Below are positions 17,458-26,898 of a stretch of DNA of 64,000 nucleotides, piece by piece. The notes under the pieces are model-generated. The model worked only from the letters and a program-made list of their open reading frames with translations, had not been told where the DNA came from and ran no database searches. Within the stretch, counting starts at the first letter, position 1, and each line of letters starts with the position of its first letter. The DNA is taken from contig CANMKR010000001.1 in NCBI GenBank assembly GCA_947498625.1, positions 550,090-614,089 of the forward strand, written 5' to 3'. The stretch is from an uncultured Kangiella sp. Its GTDB lineage: Bacteria > Pseudomonadota > Gammaproteobacteria > Enterobacterales > Kangiellaceae. A program made the translations under genes and the position numbers.

Positions 17458-19902
17458 TTAGGGTTGGTAAATGTTTAGAGATTGTATTATGGGTGAAGCA
17501 ACGATTACCGATTCTGGGAAGCCAGCCTCAATAGCTTGTTCAAGATATTTTGCACCAATTACGGTATCACCTATTAAAGCCTTAGTTTTAGCTGCCAAAA
17601 AAAGGATATTCGGGTTTTTAGGACTAAGTTCGACAGCGGTGTCTAAAGAAATTTGAGCACTTTCACGCTTCCCTAATTTGGCATAGCACCAAGCACTAAT
17701 AGCTATTGCGTCAGCATCATTAGGGGAGATGTTTAATAGGGTCGATGCTAAGTCCAGAGTGTGCCGGTAATGAGTAAGAGCTTCATCTTTATACTCTGCT
17801 ATTTGATCTTTGGTGTCCGCTAAATTAAGCCAGTAGATATATTGGTTGGGCGCTAGCTGAATAGCTTGCAAATAATAGTTAGTGGCTTTGGTATAATCGC
17901 CATGATAAAACCACATAGTGGCAATATTAGATAAAGCTGTATGATCTTTGTGATATTTCAATGACTCTTCATACGCAATAGCGGCTTTAGAAAAATTGCC
18001 TTGAAAAAAATAAGCATTACCTAGGTTGATATAACCGTGGCTATCTTCTGGAACTAAATTAATTACTTTTTCGAAAGCGCTAACGGCACTGTCCCAATCA
18101 CCACTGTTTAAATGGATAATCCCCATGCTTTGAGAAGTCTTCCAGTAGCCTGGTTCGATTAATAAGGCTTGCTCTAAAAAATTCAAAGATTGCTCTAAAT
18201 TACCTCTACGTCTTTCAAGATCGGCTTGGCTATTGATTAACTCTACGTCCGTTGGATTAATCGATTGAGCAGTTTTGATGTATCGTTGTGCTTCGATGAA
18301 ATTACCTTTTTTAATTTGTAATTTAGCAAGTGCGATCAAGACATCAATATTAGAGCTTTCGGCCTGATAACTTTGAGTACAATGCTCTTCCGCCTGTTTA
18401 AAAAATGCAGCTTCAAATTGTAAGTTATACATCAAGACATACACTTGGCATAAGCCTGCTATAGCTGGTGAATAATTAGGGGCATCGGTCAGCATATTTT
18501 TAAATAAGGTTTCTACCTCATACAGTCGGTCCATTGTTGGCGGTTTTTTTAATAGGCCTTTGGCTTGTAAGTAGAGTGGGTAGATTTCTTGAGTGGAGAT
18601 ATCAGACGATTGAATAGCCGTTAAGACTTCTACCGGAGTATCCATAAACTCTGAAATAGACTTTATAATCTGGCGATTACCCGCTTGAAGATTGCTAGAG
18701 TATAAGTTAAAAATTTGGCTCCATTGTTCTAAACCTGACTCGCTATCAGTGATCCAAATAGAGACTCTAATCTTGTCATTGACTCGATTGATAGAACCTT
18801 CCAATACCCAGTCAGCATTTAATATCTTGCCTATTTCTTGGATGCTTAAATCACTATTGGTCATAGCCTGCGAAGAACGACGTGAGGTAATGTTAAGATT
18901 CGGAATCTTAGAAATATTAAAAAAAATATCTTCGCTCAAACCATTCACAAAGTTCTCATGGCTCTTATCAACACTAGTATTTTTAAAAGGTAAAATGGAA
19001 AGAGTAATGTTATCGCTGCGTTCTAATGTTGGAATAAAGGTCCATAAAATACCGCCTATGACGGATAAAAAAACTAACGCCGCGAGTTTTAAAGTCATTG
19101 GTGTCTTTACATAAAGAACCGTTTCTGAATATTCATTTAGCGCCTGATTCACTTCTTGGATTTTAGTGGGATCAATAATATATTCAGTTTGCTCGATAGC
19201 ACTTCGATGAATATCTATCGGGCTGAAAGCTTGCTCTACACTTTCTATTCCGCGATTTTTAATGGCCTCTTTAACCGCTTTAGTCGATAAGATAGCGCCA
19301 GCTTTGGCATCTACGGCTAGGGTTCTTGCTCGAACAATTTCTTCTGCCTCTGAAAAGTTCTTACTGTAGTCTTTGGGAGCTTCGATGACAGAAATTTTTA
19401 GAGGCAGGTCTAGAGATAAAGAATGATTTTGGATCTTGATGGCATAACGTAAAGCATCGATAGAATTTTCAAATAAAATAAGGCATTCATTGTCGAACAC
19501 ATCATGCCGTTGAGCTCGATAATCTCCTGACCATAGAACATAGTCTTTAATCCTTTCAGTGCCTTTTTCGATAGGAACACTATTAGGAAAGGTGGCATGA
19601 AAGATAATGGGGATGGATTTAATGTCTAGCGAATTAGGATGAGGTAGTTCTTTGGTTTTAACAATCCCGCCTTGTTTGATGTCAAAAATCCAAGCAAGAA
19701 TAGCGGTAACGGGTAATCCAATGATTAAGATCAGAAATAATGCTTTTAGAAACCAACTGGGTGTTTCAAAGGTATCAACTAAAACATCACCAACTTGGAT
19801 CATCAGCCAAGCAAAAGCAACGTAAGCAATAACAACCTGAACAACTTTACGCCGTTTTAATTCGCTGAAAAATGTTTGCCATCGGTTATTGCTAATTTTC
19901 AT
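17458..19902 (-). CDS. Membrane protein with degenerate class III cyclase domain, TolB/FlgO-like domain and TPR repeats
   Basis: An 814-residue protein of a type often labelled adenylate cyclase or TolB-like TPR protein. Residues about 10-75 (FFSELKRRKV, then two hydrophobic helices at 21-41 and 53-73) are the usual membrane leader of this group. Residues about 98-225 keep the outline of a class III cyclase homology domain (FENSIDALRYAIKIQ; a later VRARTLA..AKAGAILST segment matches the AARLE..A..GGI.vS stretch), but both metal-binding aspartates appear replaced, so catalysis is unlikely. A third helix (271-291) leads to a segment near 300-400 starting ILPFKNTS and including VLEGSINR, typical of the TolB/FlgO-like domain. 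Residues about 430-810 are TPRs. Domain assignment is by eye; the role is unknown. Confidence 0.75.
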   Translation of the reverse strand: MKISNNRWQTFFSELKRRKVVQVVIAYVAFAWLMIQVGDVLVDTFETPSWFLKALFLILIIGLPVTAILAWIFDIKQGGIVKTKELPHPNSLDIKSIPIIFHATFPNSVPIEKGTERIKDYVLWSGDYRAQRHDVFDNECLILFENSIDALRYAIKIQNHSLSLDLPLKISVIEAPKDYSKNFSEAEEIVRARTLAVDAKAGAILSTKAVKEAIKNRGIESVEQAFSPIDIHRSAIEQTEYIIDPTKIQEVNQALNEYSETVLYVKTPMTLKLAALVFLSVIGGILWTFIPTLERSDNITLSILPFKNTSVDKSHENFVNGLSEDIFFNISKIPNLNITSRRSSQAMTNSDLSIQEIGKILNADWVLEGSINRVNDKIRVSIWITDSESGLEQWSQIFNLYSSNLQAGNRQIIKSISEFMDTPVEVLTAIQSSDISTQEIYPLYLQAKGLLKKPPTMDRLYEVETLFKNMLTDAPNYSPAIAGLCQVYVLMYNLQFEAAFFKQAEEHCTQSYQAESSNIDVLIALAKLQIKKGNFIEAQRYIKTAQSINPTDVELINSQADLERRRGNLEQSLNFLEQALLIEPGYWKTSQSMGIIHLNSGDWDSAVSAFEKVINLVPEDSHGYINLGNAYFFQGNFSKAAIAYEESLKYHKDHTALSNIATMWFYHGDYTKATNYYLQAIQLAPNQYIYWLNLADTKDQIAEYKDEALTHYRHTLDLASTLLNISPNDADAIAISAWCYAKLGKRESAQISLDTAVELSPKNPNILFLAAKTKALIGDTVIGAKYLEQAIEAGFPESVIVASPIIQSLNIYQP

Positions 19903-20233
19903 GCTATATCCGTAACACCTAGTTGCAAAATATAAATAATGCTTACGAGCGGTTTTGATGCTTTGGCACGATCATTTATAGCTTCCACACCATTCCTTTG
20001 ACGCTGCATTGATGTTCAAAAATTATACTATCATGGATTTATCTAAAAAAAAGATTTTTAAGTCAAATTTGCATCATGTTGCATTTCTTGAAAATATCGT
20101 TAATTCAATAGCTTATATTAGTTTCCAGGTTAAAAATAATGTTTATGTAAGTGATATTTACGCTTGAATAACTTCCCTTTAACCCCATTTTAGTTTCATA
20201 ATAGAAGTCACTAAAGTAAGAATTAAATTAGTC
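19903..20233. other. Intergenic region between the TPR gene and clpS
   Basis: This 331-nt AT-rich stretch separates two divergent genes and should hold both their promoters. I could not assign a convincing -35/-10 pair. A 51-codon ORF at 20012-20167 (plus strand) has no ribosome site and unremarkable composition, so I do not count it as a gene. No repeat or RNA structure stood out. Confidence 0.5.
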
Positions 20234-20563
20234 ATGAGTCAAAACGACAATTTAGACAATGAGCGTGATAGCGGTTTAGCCGTAGCAGAAGCTAAGCCCA
20301 AAGTGAAACAACCGCCGATGTATAAAGTCATATTATTAAATGATGACTATACACCTATGGATTTTGTGGTTGAGGTGTTGCGAAAGTTTTTTGGGTTGCA
20401 TGAAGAAGATGCAACTCGAGTTATGTTGCAAGTGCACCATGATGGCAAAGGTGTCTGCGGTATTTTTACTGCTGATATTGCCGAAACTAAAGTAGTGCAA
20501 GTGAACGAGTTTTCGCGAAACAATGAGCATCCATTAATGTGCACTATGGAGCCTAATGACTAG
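20234..20563 (+). CDS. clpS: ClpA adaptor ClpS
   Basis: ClpS binds N-terminal Leu, Phe, Tyr and Trp (N-degrons) and hands those proteins to ClpAP. The 109-residue protein has a flexible acidic N-terminus, then the conserved core [23 protein letters not shown] and the [12 protein letters not shown] strand; the pocket-forming DDYTPM segment is intact. It is upstream of clpA, as is usual, with 92 nt between the stop and the clpA ATG. A 36-codon ORF overlaps the end of this gene. Confidence 0.97.
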   Translation: MSQNDNLDNERDSGLAVAEAKPKVKQPPMYKVILLNDDYTPMDFVVEVLRKFFGLHEEDATRVMLQVHHDGKGVCGIFTADIAETKVVQVNEFSRNNEHPLMCTMEPND

Positions 20564-20666
20564 TGGCAAAAAATGGCCAGAGAAAAGTGGCGAAAGTCAA
20601 ACCACTCAAAAGCGTATTAAGAAAGAACCCTGTGCTAATTCAAAAGAGGTAGCCAATGTTAGATAA
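20556..20666 (+). CDS. Possible small ORF bridging clpS and clpA
   Basis: A 36-codon ORF starts at an ATG inside the last codons of clpS (8-nt overlap) and stops 11 nt into clpA. The predicted peptide begins [10 protein letters not shown] and is strongly basic and hydrophilic. A GGAG lies 4 nt before the ATG, which is short spacing. The double overlap would couple translation of clpS to clpA, but the region is purine-rich and few stops are expected, so chance is a real possibility. Similar spacers between clpS and clpA in other bacteria are normally not annotated. Confidence 0.25.
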   Translation: MTSGKKWPEKSGESQTTQKRIKKEPCANSKEVANVR

Positions 20667-22932
20667 AGAACTCGAACAATCACTGAATAAAGCGTTTCAC
20701 AAAGCTCGTGAAAAGCGTCATGAGTTTATTACTATTGAGCACTTGATGTTGGCTTTATTGGATAACAAAGATTCTTTGGAAGTTTTAAAAGCTTGTGAAA
20801 TTGACTTAAGTACTTTACGCACTGATCTTGAATCTTTTGTCGATAAAACTACACCGCTTTTCCCTGAAGAAGATACCGAGTTTGAAATTCAACCAACCAT
20901 TGGTTTCCAACGAGTTTTACAAAGAGCAGTATTTCACGTTCAATCATCAGGCCGTGATGCTGTTACTGGCGCTAACGTTTTGGTGGCTATTTTCAGCGAG
21001 CCTGAAAGTCAGGCGGTTTATTTGTTATCAAAACAAGATATTTCAAGGCTTGATGTGGTCAATTATATTTCTCACGGCATCGGCAAAGCAGAAGAAGAGT
21101 TCCAACTCGGTCATGACGATGATGAAGAGCAAGATTCTGAAGCTGTTGAAGAAGCACGGCCACTTGATCAATATGCGATTAACTTAAATAAGCTAGCCGA
21201 AGAGGGGAAAATTGATCCTTTAATTGGGCGAGCTTATGAAATTGAGCGAGTGGTACAAATTTTAAGTCGACGCCGTAAGAACAATCCTCTACTGGTGGGA
21301 GAGGCTGGTGTTGGTAAAACAGCTATTGCGGAAGGTTTAGCGAAACGAATTATCGATCAAGATGTACCTGAAGTGATTTCTGACGCAGTTGTCTATAGCT
21401 TAGATTTAGGTGTTCTTTTAGCGGGCACAAAATACCGTGGTGATTTTGAGAAGCGCTTAAAAGCGGTATTGGCTCAGTTGAAAAAAGAAACAAACGTCAT
21501 ACTCTTTATCGATGAAATTCATACTATTATTGGCGCTGGCGCAGCTTCTGGTGGTTCAATGGATGCTTCGAATTTAATAAAGCCAGTGCTCGCCAATGGC
21601 GATTTACGCTGTATTGGCTCAACAACTTATCAAGAATACCGGGGTATTTTTGAAAAAGATCATGCACTGGCACGTCGCTTCCAAAAAATTGACATCAAAG
21701 AACCCACTATTGATGAAACCATTCAAATTCTAGAAGGTTTACAAGATCGTTATGAAAAGCATCATGGTGTTAAGTACCAAGCAGCAGCTTTAAAATCAGC
21801 TGCCGAGTTAAGCGCAAAATACATTACCGACAGACAACTACCGGATAAGGCGATTGATCTCATTGATGAAGCTGGCGCGAGACAAAGAGTTGTGCCTGAA
21901 GCAGAACGAAAATCAATCATCACGTCATATGAAATTGAACAGGTCGTAGCGAAAGTAGCGAGAATTCCGGAAAAAACGGTTTCAACATCGGATAAAGAAT
22001 TGCTGAAAAACCTTGCGCGCAATTTAAAGATGGTGGTATTTGGTCAAGATGCGGCAATAAGTATTTTATCAGAAGCCATCAAACTTTCTCGTGCTGGCTT
22101 AGGGCAAGAGAATAAACCGGTGGGCTCCTTCTTATTTGCGGGTCCTACTGGAGTGGGTAAAACTGAAGTGACCAAACAGTTATCTCGTTTAATGGGCGTA
22201 GAGTTAATTCGTTTTGATATGTCTGAATATATGGAACGTCATACCGTATCCCGCTTGATTGGCGCTCCTCCAGGTTATGTTGGCTATGATCAAGGTGGCT
22301 TATTGACAGAAGCGGTCAATAAAAACCCGCATGCAGTTTTACTGCTGGATGAAATTGAGAAAGCTCACCCTGATGTCTTCAACTTGTTATTACAAGTTAT
22401 GGATAATGGCACCTTGACCGACAATAACGGACGTAAAGCGGACTTCAGGAATGTAGTGATAGTGATGACCTCAAATGCCGGTGCGCAAGAGTTATCCAAA
22501 GGCTCGATAGGCTTTAAAGGTCAAGACGATTTCTCTCGAGAAAATATGGAAGCGATTAACAAAACCTTCTCGCCAGAATTTAGAAACCGCTTGGATTCGA
22601 TTGTTTGGTTTAAGGCATTGCCACCTAAGGTTATTTTATCGATTGTTGATAAGTTCTTAACCGAGTTGCAAGGTCAGTTAGATGAGAAGCAAGTGAATCT
22701 TCACGTGAATGATGAGGCGCGTCAACATTTAGCAAACATTGGTTATGATGTTCGTATGGGGGCCAGACCCATGGAACGCATCATTAGTGAAAATATTCGC
22801 AAACCTTTAGCGAATGAGTTACTGTTTGGAGATCTTGTCCAAGGTGGTGATGTATATGTTACCTTGATAAATGAACAGCTGGATATTCGAATTGAGCCGC
22901 ATCGTGAAAAACTTCCGGCTGCCGCTGATTAA
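20656..22932 (+). CDS. clpA: ATP-dependent Clp protease ATP-binding subunit ClpA
   Basis: ClpA is the AAA+ unfoldase that feeds substrates, including ClpS-delivered N-degron proteins, into ClpP. The 758-residue protein has the Clp N-domain repeat (about 1-145), an acidic linker, D1 with Walker A GEAGVGKT (215-222) and [12 protein letters not shown], and D2 with GPTGVGKT (496-503), the arginine-finger region and the IGF-type ClpP loop seen as GSIGFKGQ. The spacer between D1 and D2 is short, excluding ClpB. AGAGGTAGCC precedes the ATG. A terminator follows at 22949. Confidence 0.98.
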   Translation: MLDKELEQSLNKAFHKAREKRHEFITIEHLMLALLDNKDSLEVLKACEIDLSTLRTDLESFVDKTTPLFPEEDTEFEIQPTIGFQRVLQRAVFHVQSSGRDAVTGANVLVAIFSEPESQAVYLLSKQDISRLDVVNYISHGIGKAEEEFQLGHDDDEEQDSEAVEEARPLDQYAINLNKLAEEGKIDPLIGRAYEIERVVQILSRRRKNNPLLVGEAGVGKTAIAEGLAKRIIDQDVPEVISDAVVYSLDLGVLLAGTKYRGDFEKRLKAVLAQLKKETNVILFIDEIHTIIGAGAASGGSMDASNLIKPVLANGDLRCIGSTTYQEYRGIFEKDHALARRFQKIDIKEPTIDETIQILEGLQDRYEKHHGVKYQAAALKSAAELSAKYITDRQLPDKAIDLIDEAGARQRVVPEAERKSIITSYEIEQVVAKVARIPEKTVSTSDKELLKNLARNLKMVVFGQDAAISILSEAIKLSRAGLGQENKPVGSFLFAGPTGVGKTEVTKQLSRLMGVELIRFDMSEYMERHTVSRLIGAPPGYVGYDQGGLLTEAVNKNPHAVLLLDEIEKAHPDVFNLLLQVMDNGTLTDNNGRKADFRNVVIVMTSNAGAQELSKGSIGFKGQDDFSRENMEAINKTFSPEFRNRLDSIVWFKALPPKVILSIVDKFLTELQGQLDEKQVNLHVNDEARQHLANIGYDVRMGARPMERIISENIRKPLANELLFGDLVQGGDVYVTLINEQLDIRIEPHREKLPAAAD

Positions 22933-22948
22933 CCTGTTACAGAAATAT

Positions 22949-22976
22949 AAAAAGGCACTCAATCGAGTGCCTTTTT
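22949..22976. terminator. Bidirectional terminator between clpA and infA
   Basis: GGCACTC, loop AATC, GAGTGCC, flanked by an A-run on the left and five Ts on the right. It begins about 17 nt after the clpA stop and can act for clpA on the plus strand and infA on the minus strand. Confidence 0.85.
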
Positions 22977-23028
22977 GTTAATGAATCATCTATGATTTTC
23001 AGATTAACTCATTCATGACTAAGAAGTA

Positions 23029-23247
23029 TTAACGCGCGCGGAAGGTAATTCTACCTTTTGATAAGTCGTAAGGACTGATTTCTACAGTCACTGTATCGCC
23101 GGTTAAAATACGAATGTAGTTTTTACGCATTTTTCCTGAGATATGTGCGGTAACTACGTGACCATTTTCAAGTTCAACTCGAAACATGGTGTTTGGTAGA
23201 GTATCAAGCACTTTGCCTTCTAACTCAATTACATCTTCTTTTGCCAT
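23029..23247 (-). CDS. infA: Translation initiation factor IF-1
   Basis: IF-1 occupies the ribosomal A site during initiation. The 72-residue protein is a single S1-like OB fold ([30 protein letters not shown]) of exactly the canonical length. It lies between clpA and bpt/aat, matching the E. coli clpA-infA-aat neighbourhood. It reads alone with its own upstream region. Confidence 0.98.
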   Translation of the reverse strand: MAKEDVIELEGKVLDTLPNTMFRVELENGHVVTAHISGKMRKNYIRILTGDTVTVEISPYDLSKGRITFRAR

Positions 23248-23412
23248 ATAAATTCTATACCTTTTATTGCCTTAACAAGTCTGCCTGTTGACAGTAACTA
23301 TGTGTTCAAAAAACGCGCGTATAATGCACTATTTGACCAATAATCGCAAAGCATTTTAACCAAAATAGCTGAATACGACCTGAATTGCTTGGATTTAGCT
23401 AAGCTTTATCTC

Positions 23413-24135
23413 TTAATCCAGTAACTTCCAGCGATTATCGATAAAAGCTTCTGCCGGCTTAAAGTTTCTTTTATAGCTCATTTTATTACAATTCTCGACG
23501 TAATATCCTAAATAGCAATAGGGTAATTGCTGTCTTTGGCAGAGCATAATGCTTTGTAGGATAAGGTAGCTGCCAAGGCTTTTATAATCGCTTTCAGGGT
23601 CAAAGAAGGAATAAACTGCAGAAAGTCCGTCGTCTAAAATGTCTAAAGCCATAATGGCTTGAGTTGTACCGCTTGGGTCATAAGCTTTCAATAAAATCAT
23701 GTCGCACCACTTGGAAAATAGAAAATCATCGTATTGTTCAAATGATGGCGGAAACATATCGCCGTCTTGATGCCGAAGAGAAATATATTTCTCATACAAC
23801 TCATAATCTTCTGCGGTAGCTTCCGGCGGTGATAATTTTACTTTTAATTCTGAATTAGCTTTTAAAATACGTTTATGGGATTTGCTTAGCATTAGCTGAG
23901 AAACTAATACCCGATAGGCCCAGCAGGCTTTGCAAGAGGGGCATTGCGGGCGATAAACATGATTACCGCTCCTGCGAAATCCTAAACGGCTTAAAGCGGA
24001 GTAGATAGAATTATCAAATTCAATAGTTGGATCGGCAAAAACAGAAACAGAGTTTTGCTCTTCAAGATAGCCGCAAGCATGCTCAGGTCCAGCATACAGT
24101 TTTATATGTTGCGTATCTTTTTGCTTATCGCTCAT
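23413..24135 (-). CDS. bpt: Aspartate/glutamate leucyltransferase Bpt
   Basis: Bpt transfers leucine from Leu-tRNA to proteins with N-terminal Asp or Glu, creating an N-degron for ClpS/ClpAP. The 240-residue protein shows the family N-terminal segment EHACGYL, the cysteine cluster CPSCKAC, and the C-terminal GNAT-like half (SVYSFFDPE, YCYLGYYVENCNKMSYKRNFKPAE). It is related to eukaryotic arginyltransferases (Ate1), but bacterial members with this neighbourhood act as leucyltransferases. Its start directly abuts the aat stop, with no gap. Confidence 0.95.
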   Translation of the reverse strand: MSDKQKDTQHIKLYAGPEHACGYLEEQNSVSVFADPTIEFDNSIYSALSRLGFRRSGNHVYRPQCPSCKACWAYRVLVSQLMLSKSHKRILKANSELKVKLSPPEATAEDYELYEKYISLRHQDGDMFPPSFEQYDDFLFSKWCDMILLKAYDPSGTTQAIMALDILDDGLSAVYSFFDPESDYKSLGSYLILQSIMLCQRQQLPYCYLGYYVENCNKMSYKRNFKPAEAFIDNRWKLLD

Positions 24136-24867
24136 CTAGCTTAGTTTACGCCAACTGAGTTTTTTATTCATCTGAAAAAGATCTTGTGGCTGCTCGGTTG
24201 TAGCATGTTTCGACAATAATCGTAAAAAGTTATCGCGGCTAATATCGACCGCGCCTAATGAGTAAAGATGCTCATTGGGAACTTGGCAATCAATTAAAAT
24301 AAAACCTGCCCTTTTAAGATAAGCTGCAAGATGAGCCAAAGCAATTTTAGAAGCGTCAGGTTTTTTGCTAAACATGGATTCGCCAAAAAAGAACTTGCCC
24401 AAGCTGACGCCATATAATCCGCCGGTTAAATTTCCTGCATCATCGTAAACCTCAACTGAGTGTGCAACTTTCGCACGGTGCAGCGCTAAATAAGCTGATT
24501 GCATTTCTGGTAAAATCCAAGTCTCAGGCTGTTTGGCTCGAGGCATAGAGCAGCTTTGAATAACCGTTTGGAAATCATGATTGATAATGACGGTGTAATT
24601 ATCTTTTTTTAAATTTCGTTTTAACGACTTGGAAATATGAATGGGATTTTCGTCGGTTAAATTGAATACACAGCGTGGATCGGGTGACCACCAAAGGATA
24701 GGCTCATCTTCACAATACCATGGAAAGATACCATTTTGATAGGCTTGGGTTAGCCTTGCTACCGATAAATCACCTCCTACTGCTAATAAACCATTAGGCT
24801 CTTCTTGCGCTAGGTCGGCAGAAGGAAAGTATGACGAATCATCTAGAAAAATAAGTGGTTGACTCAT
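24136..24867 (-). CDS. aat: Leucyl/phenylalanyl-tRNA-protein transferase Aat
   Basis: Aat adds Leu or Phe from aminoacyl-tRNA to N-terminal Lys or Arg, marking the protein for ClpS/ClpAP. I place the start at 24867 (MSQPLIFLDDSSYFP), the usual beginning of the family; the upstream ATG at 24891 adds eight hydrophobic residues not seen in homologues and lacks a ribosome site. Conserved segments are EPNGLLAVGGDLS, QNGIFPWY, WWSPDPR and GGLYGVSLGKFFFGESMFS, and the C-terminal LIDCQVPNEHLYSLGA. Together with bpt, clpS and clpA it forms a physically linked N-end-rule module. Confidence 0.97.
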   Translation of the reverse strand: MSQPLIFLDDSSYFPSADLAQEEPNGLLAVGGDLSVARLTQAYQNGIFPWYCEDEPILWWSPDPRCVFNLTDENPIHISKSLKRNLKKDNYTVIINHDFQTVIQSCSMPRAKQPETWILPEMQSAYLALHRAKVAHSVEVYDDAGNLTGGLYGVSLGKFFFGESMFSKKPDASKIALAHLAAYLKRAGFILIDCQVPNEHLYSLGAVDISRDNFLRLLSKHATTEQPQDLFQMNKKLSWRKLS

Positions 24868-24973
24868 TAGTCTTAGTAACCAATAAAGCATATAATGATT
24901 CTGATAATATCAGAAGTAGTATAAAGCTGAATTATTTTTGCACTTCCTAATCACTTCCTTTTGAGAATTTTAA

Positions 24974-26416
24974 ATGAATTTTAAAGATATTGGCTTAATC
25001 CCTGAGTTATTGGAAACCGTTCAAGCCGAAGGTTATAGCACGCCGTCGCCAATCCAACAAAAAGCCATTCCAGAAATTTTAAAAGGAAAGGATTTAATGG
25101 GCGCTGCGCAAACTGGGACTGGCAAAACTGCAGGCTTTACCTTGCCAATTTTACAGAGGTTAGCGAATTCTACACAACAAGAGCCAACGCAAGGGAATGC
25201 TACCAGAGCATTAATTCTAGCACCTACCCGTGAGCTAGCGGCGCAAGTAGCAAAAAGTGTTGAAACTTATGGCAAAAAATTAAGATTAAGCTCCATGGTG
25301 GTATTTGGTGGTGTAAAAATTAACCCTCAAATGATGCGACTGCGCAAAGGGGTGGATATCTTAATTGCTACTCCCGGACGCTTATTAGATTTGCATGAAA
25401 AAAATGCTATTAAGTTTCATCAATTAGAAGTGCTAGTTTTGGATGAAGCTGATCGAATGCTCGATATGGGCTTTATTCACGATATAAAACGCGTTTTAAA
25501 AATACTACCCAGCAAGCGGCAAAATCTAATGTTCTCAGCTACATTTTCGGAGTCGATTAGAGCTTTGGCAAAGACCATAGTTAATAACCCTGTAGAAGTT
25601 TCTGTCAGTCCGCCGAATGCAACCGCAAAAAGTGTTAAGCAATGGCTACATCCGGTGGATAAAAAGAAGAAGGCTTCTTTATTAACTCACCTGATTATTG
25701 AGAATAAGTGGCATCAAGTTTTAGTTTTTGTGCGCACTAAACATGGTGCTAATAAACTGGTTAAACAGTTAAATGCAGCAAGAATAAAAAGCTTGGCAAT
25801 CCATGGTAATAAAAGCCAAGGCGCGAGAACCAAAGCGTTAGCGGACTTCAAGGCCAATAAAGTTCAAGTTCTAGTCGCCACTGATATTGCTGCTCGTGGT
25901 ATTGATATTCACCAGCTGCCGCAAGTTGTCAATTTTGACTTGCCGAATGTGGCGGAAGACTATGTGCATCGAATAGGTCGAACGGGCAGAGCGAGTTCTT
26001 CTGGGCATGCGGTTTCATTAGTCAGTGCGGACGAATTTAAACAGTTACAAGATATAGAACAACTAATTCAAAAGCCACTTGAGCGTGAATATGTGGGTGG
26101 TTTTGAACCAGACCATGAAGTACCTGTTTCTAAGCCAATTAAACCTATAAAATCAAAGAAACCGAAAAAACCTAAAAAGACCAAACAACAGCTTTCTAAC
26201 GAAAGTGCTCAATCAAGATCAACAAAGCAGAACTCCAACAAAAAGCCAAATAAAAAAGCACATGAAGGAAAAGCGAACAATAACACCACCAAGAATAGCG
26301 CTAGTAAAAAAGGTAAGTTAGTTAAAAACAAAAGTAAAACTAAGCCACGCAACTCAGGAAATGATCAAGTTTGGTCTCGCTCAAGTAAAAGCAAGAAAAG
26401 CGCAGGTAAGACTTAA
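24974..26416 (+). CDS. rhlE: DEAD-box RNA helicase RhlE
   Basis: A 480-residue DEAD-box helicase. The Q motif ([11 protein letters not shown]) and Walker A AQTGTGKT (45-52) are followed by [21 protein letters not shown], and the helicase C motifs [10 protein letters not shown] and HRIGRTGRA. From about residue 385 the tail is low-complexity and lysine-rich (KPKKPKK, repeated SKK/NKK stretches), typical of RhlE and useful for non-specific RNA binding in ribosome maturation or mRNA decay. The stop overlaps the start of the next gene as TAATG, so helicase and nuclease are translationally coupled. Confidence 0.92.
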   Translation: MNFKDIGLIPELLETVQAEGYSTPSPIQQKAIPEILKGKDLMGAAQTGTGKTAGFTLPILQRLANSTQQEPTQGNATRALILAPTRELAAQVAKSVETYGKKLRLSSMVVFGGVKINPQMMRLRKGVDILIATPGRLLDLHEKNAIKFHQLEVLVLDEADRMLDMGFIHDIKRVLKILPSKRQNLMFSATFSESIRALAKTIVNNPVEVSVSPPNATAKSVKQWLHPVDKKKKASLLTHLIIENKWHQVLVFVRTKHGANKLVKQLNAARIKSLAIHGNKSQGARTKALADFKANKVQVLVATDIAARGIDIHQLPQVVNFDLPNVAEDYVHRIGRTGRASSSGHAVSLVSADEFKQLQDIEQLIQKPLEREYVGGFEPDHEVPVSKPIKPIKSKKPKKPKKTKQQLSNESAQSRSTKQNSNKKPNKKAHEGKANNNTTKNSASKKGKLVKNKSKTKPRNSGNDQVWSRSSKSKKSAGKT

Positions 26417-26898
26417 TGGCTAAGGTTGCTGTGTTTGTCGATGTGCAAAATATCTATTACACTTGCAGAGATGCCTTTGCTCGGCCATTCGATTATCGAA
26501 AGTTCTGGCAGAAAATTAGCCATTCAGAAGAAATTATTCTAGCGAATGCTTATGCCATAAAATCGACCCAAGATAGCCAAATCAAATTCCAAGATGCGCT
26601 TAAATATATTGGTTTTAATGTGAAGTTGAAACCCTTTATTCAGCGTTCAGACGGTTCGGCAAAAGGTGATTGGGATGTGGGCATTACTATCGACATTATG
26701 CGAGCAGCTGCAAATCCTGAGATAGAAAAAATTATTCTTTTATCAGGCGATGGTGATTTTGAATTACTATTAAAAGCAGTTGGTGAAGATTATAAAGTAA
26801 CGACTGAGGTTTATGGTGTGAAGGATTTAACAGCACAATCTCTTATCGACGCCAGTGATTACTTTTATCCTATCGATCCTACATACTTGATTAGCTAA
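26416..26898 (+). CDS. NYN domain protein (LabA/DUF88 family), predicted RNase
   Basis: The 160-residue protein is a single NYN (PIN-like) domain. Acidic residues that should bind catalytic metal are visible: D9 (FVDVQN), D85 and D87 (GDWDVG), D93 (ITIDIM) and D112/D114 (LSGDGDF). The family includes LabA and other predicted RNases involved in RNA processing. Its start codon overlaps the rhlE stop, and it ends 8 nt into the convergent dbpA. Coupling to an RNA helicase suggests work on structured RNA. Activity is inferred from the family only. Confidence 0.85.
   Translation: MAKVAVFVDVQNIYYTCRDAFARPFDYRKFWQKISHSEEIILANAYAIKSTQDSQIKFQDALKYIGFNVKLKPFIQRSDGSAKGDWDVGITIDIMRAAANPEIEKIILLSGDGDFELLLKAVGEDYKVTTEVYGVKDLTAQSLIDASDYFYPIDPTYLIS

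Noticed and set aside
20012-20167. 51-codon plus-strand ORF between the TPR gene and clpS
   Set aside because: No ribosome site, composition follows the AT-rich intergenic DNA, no recognisable motif.
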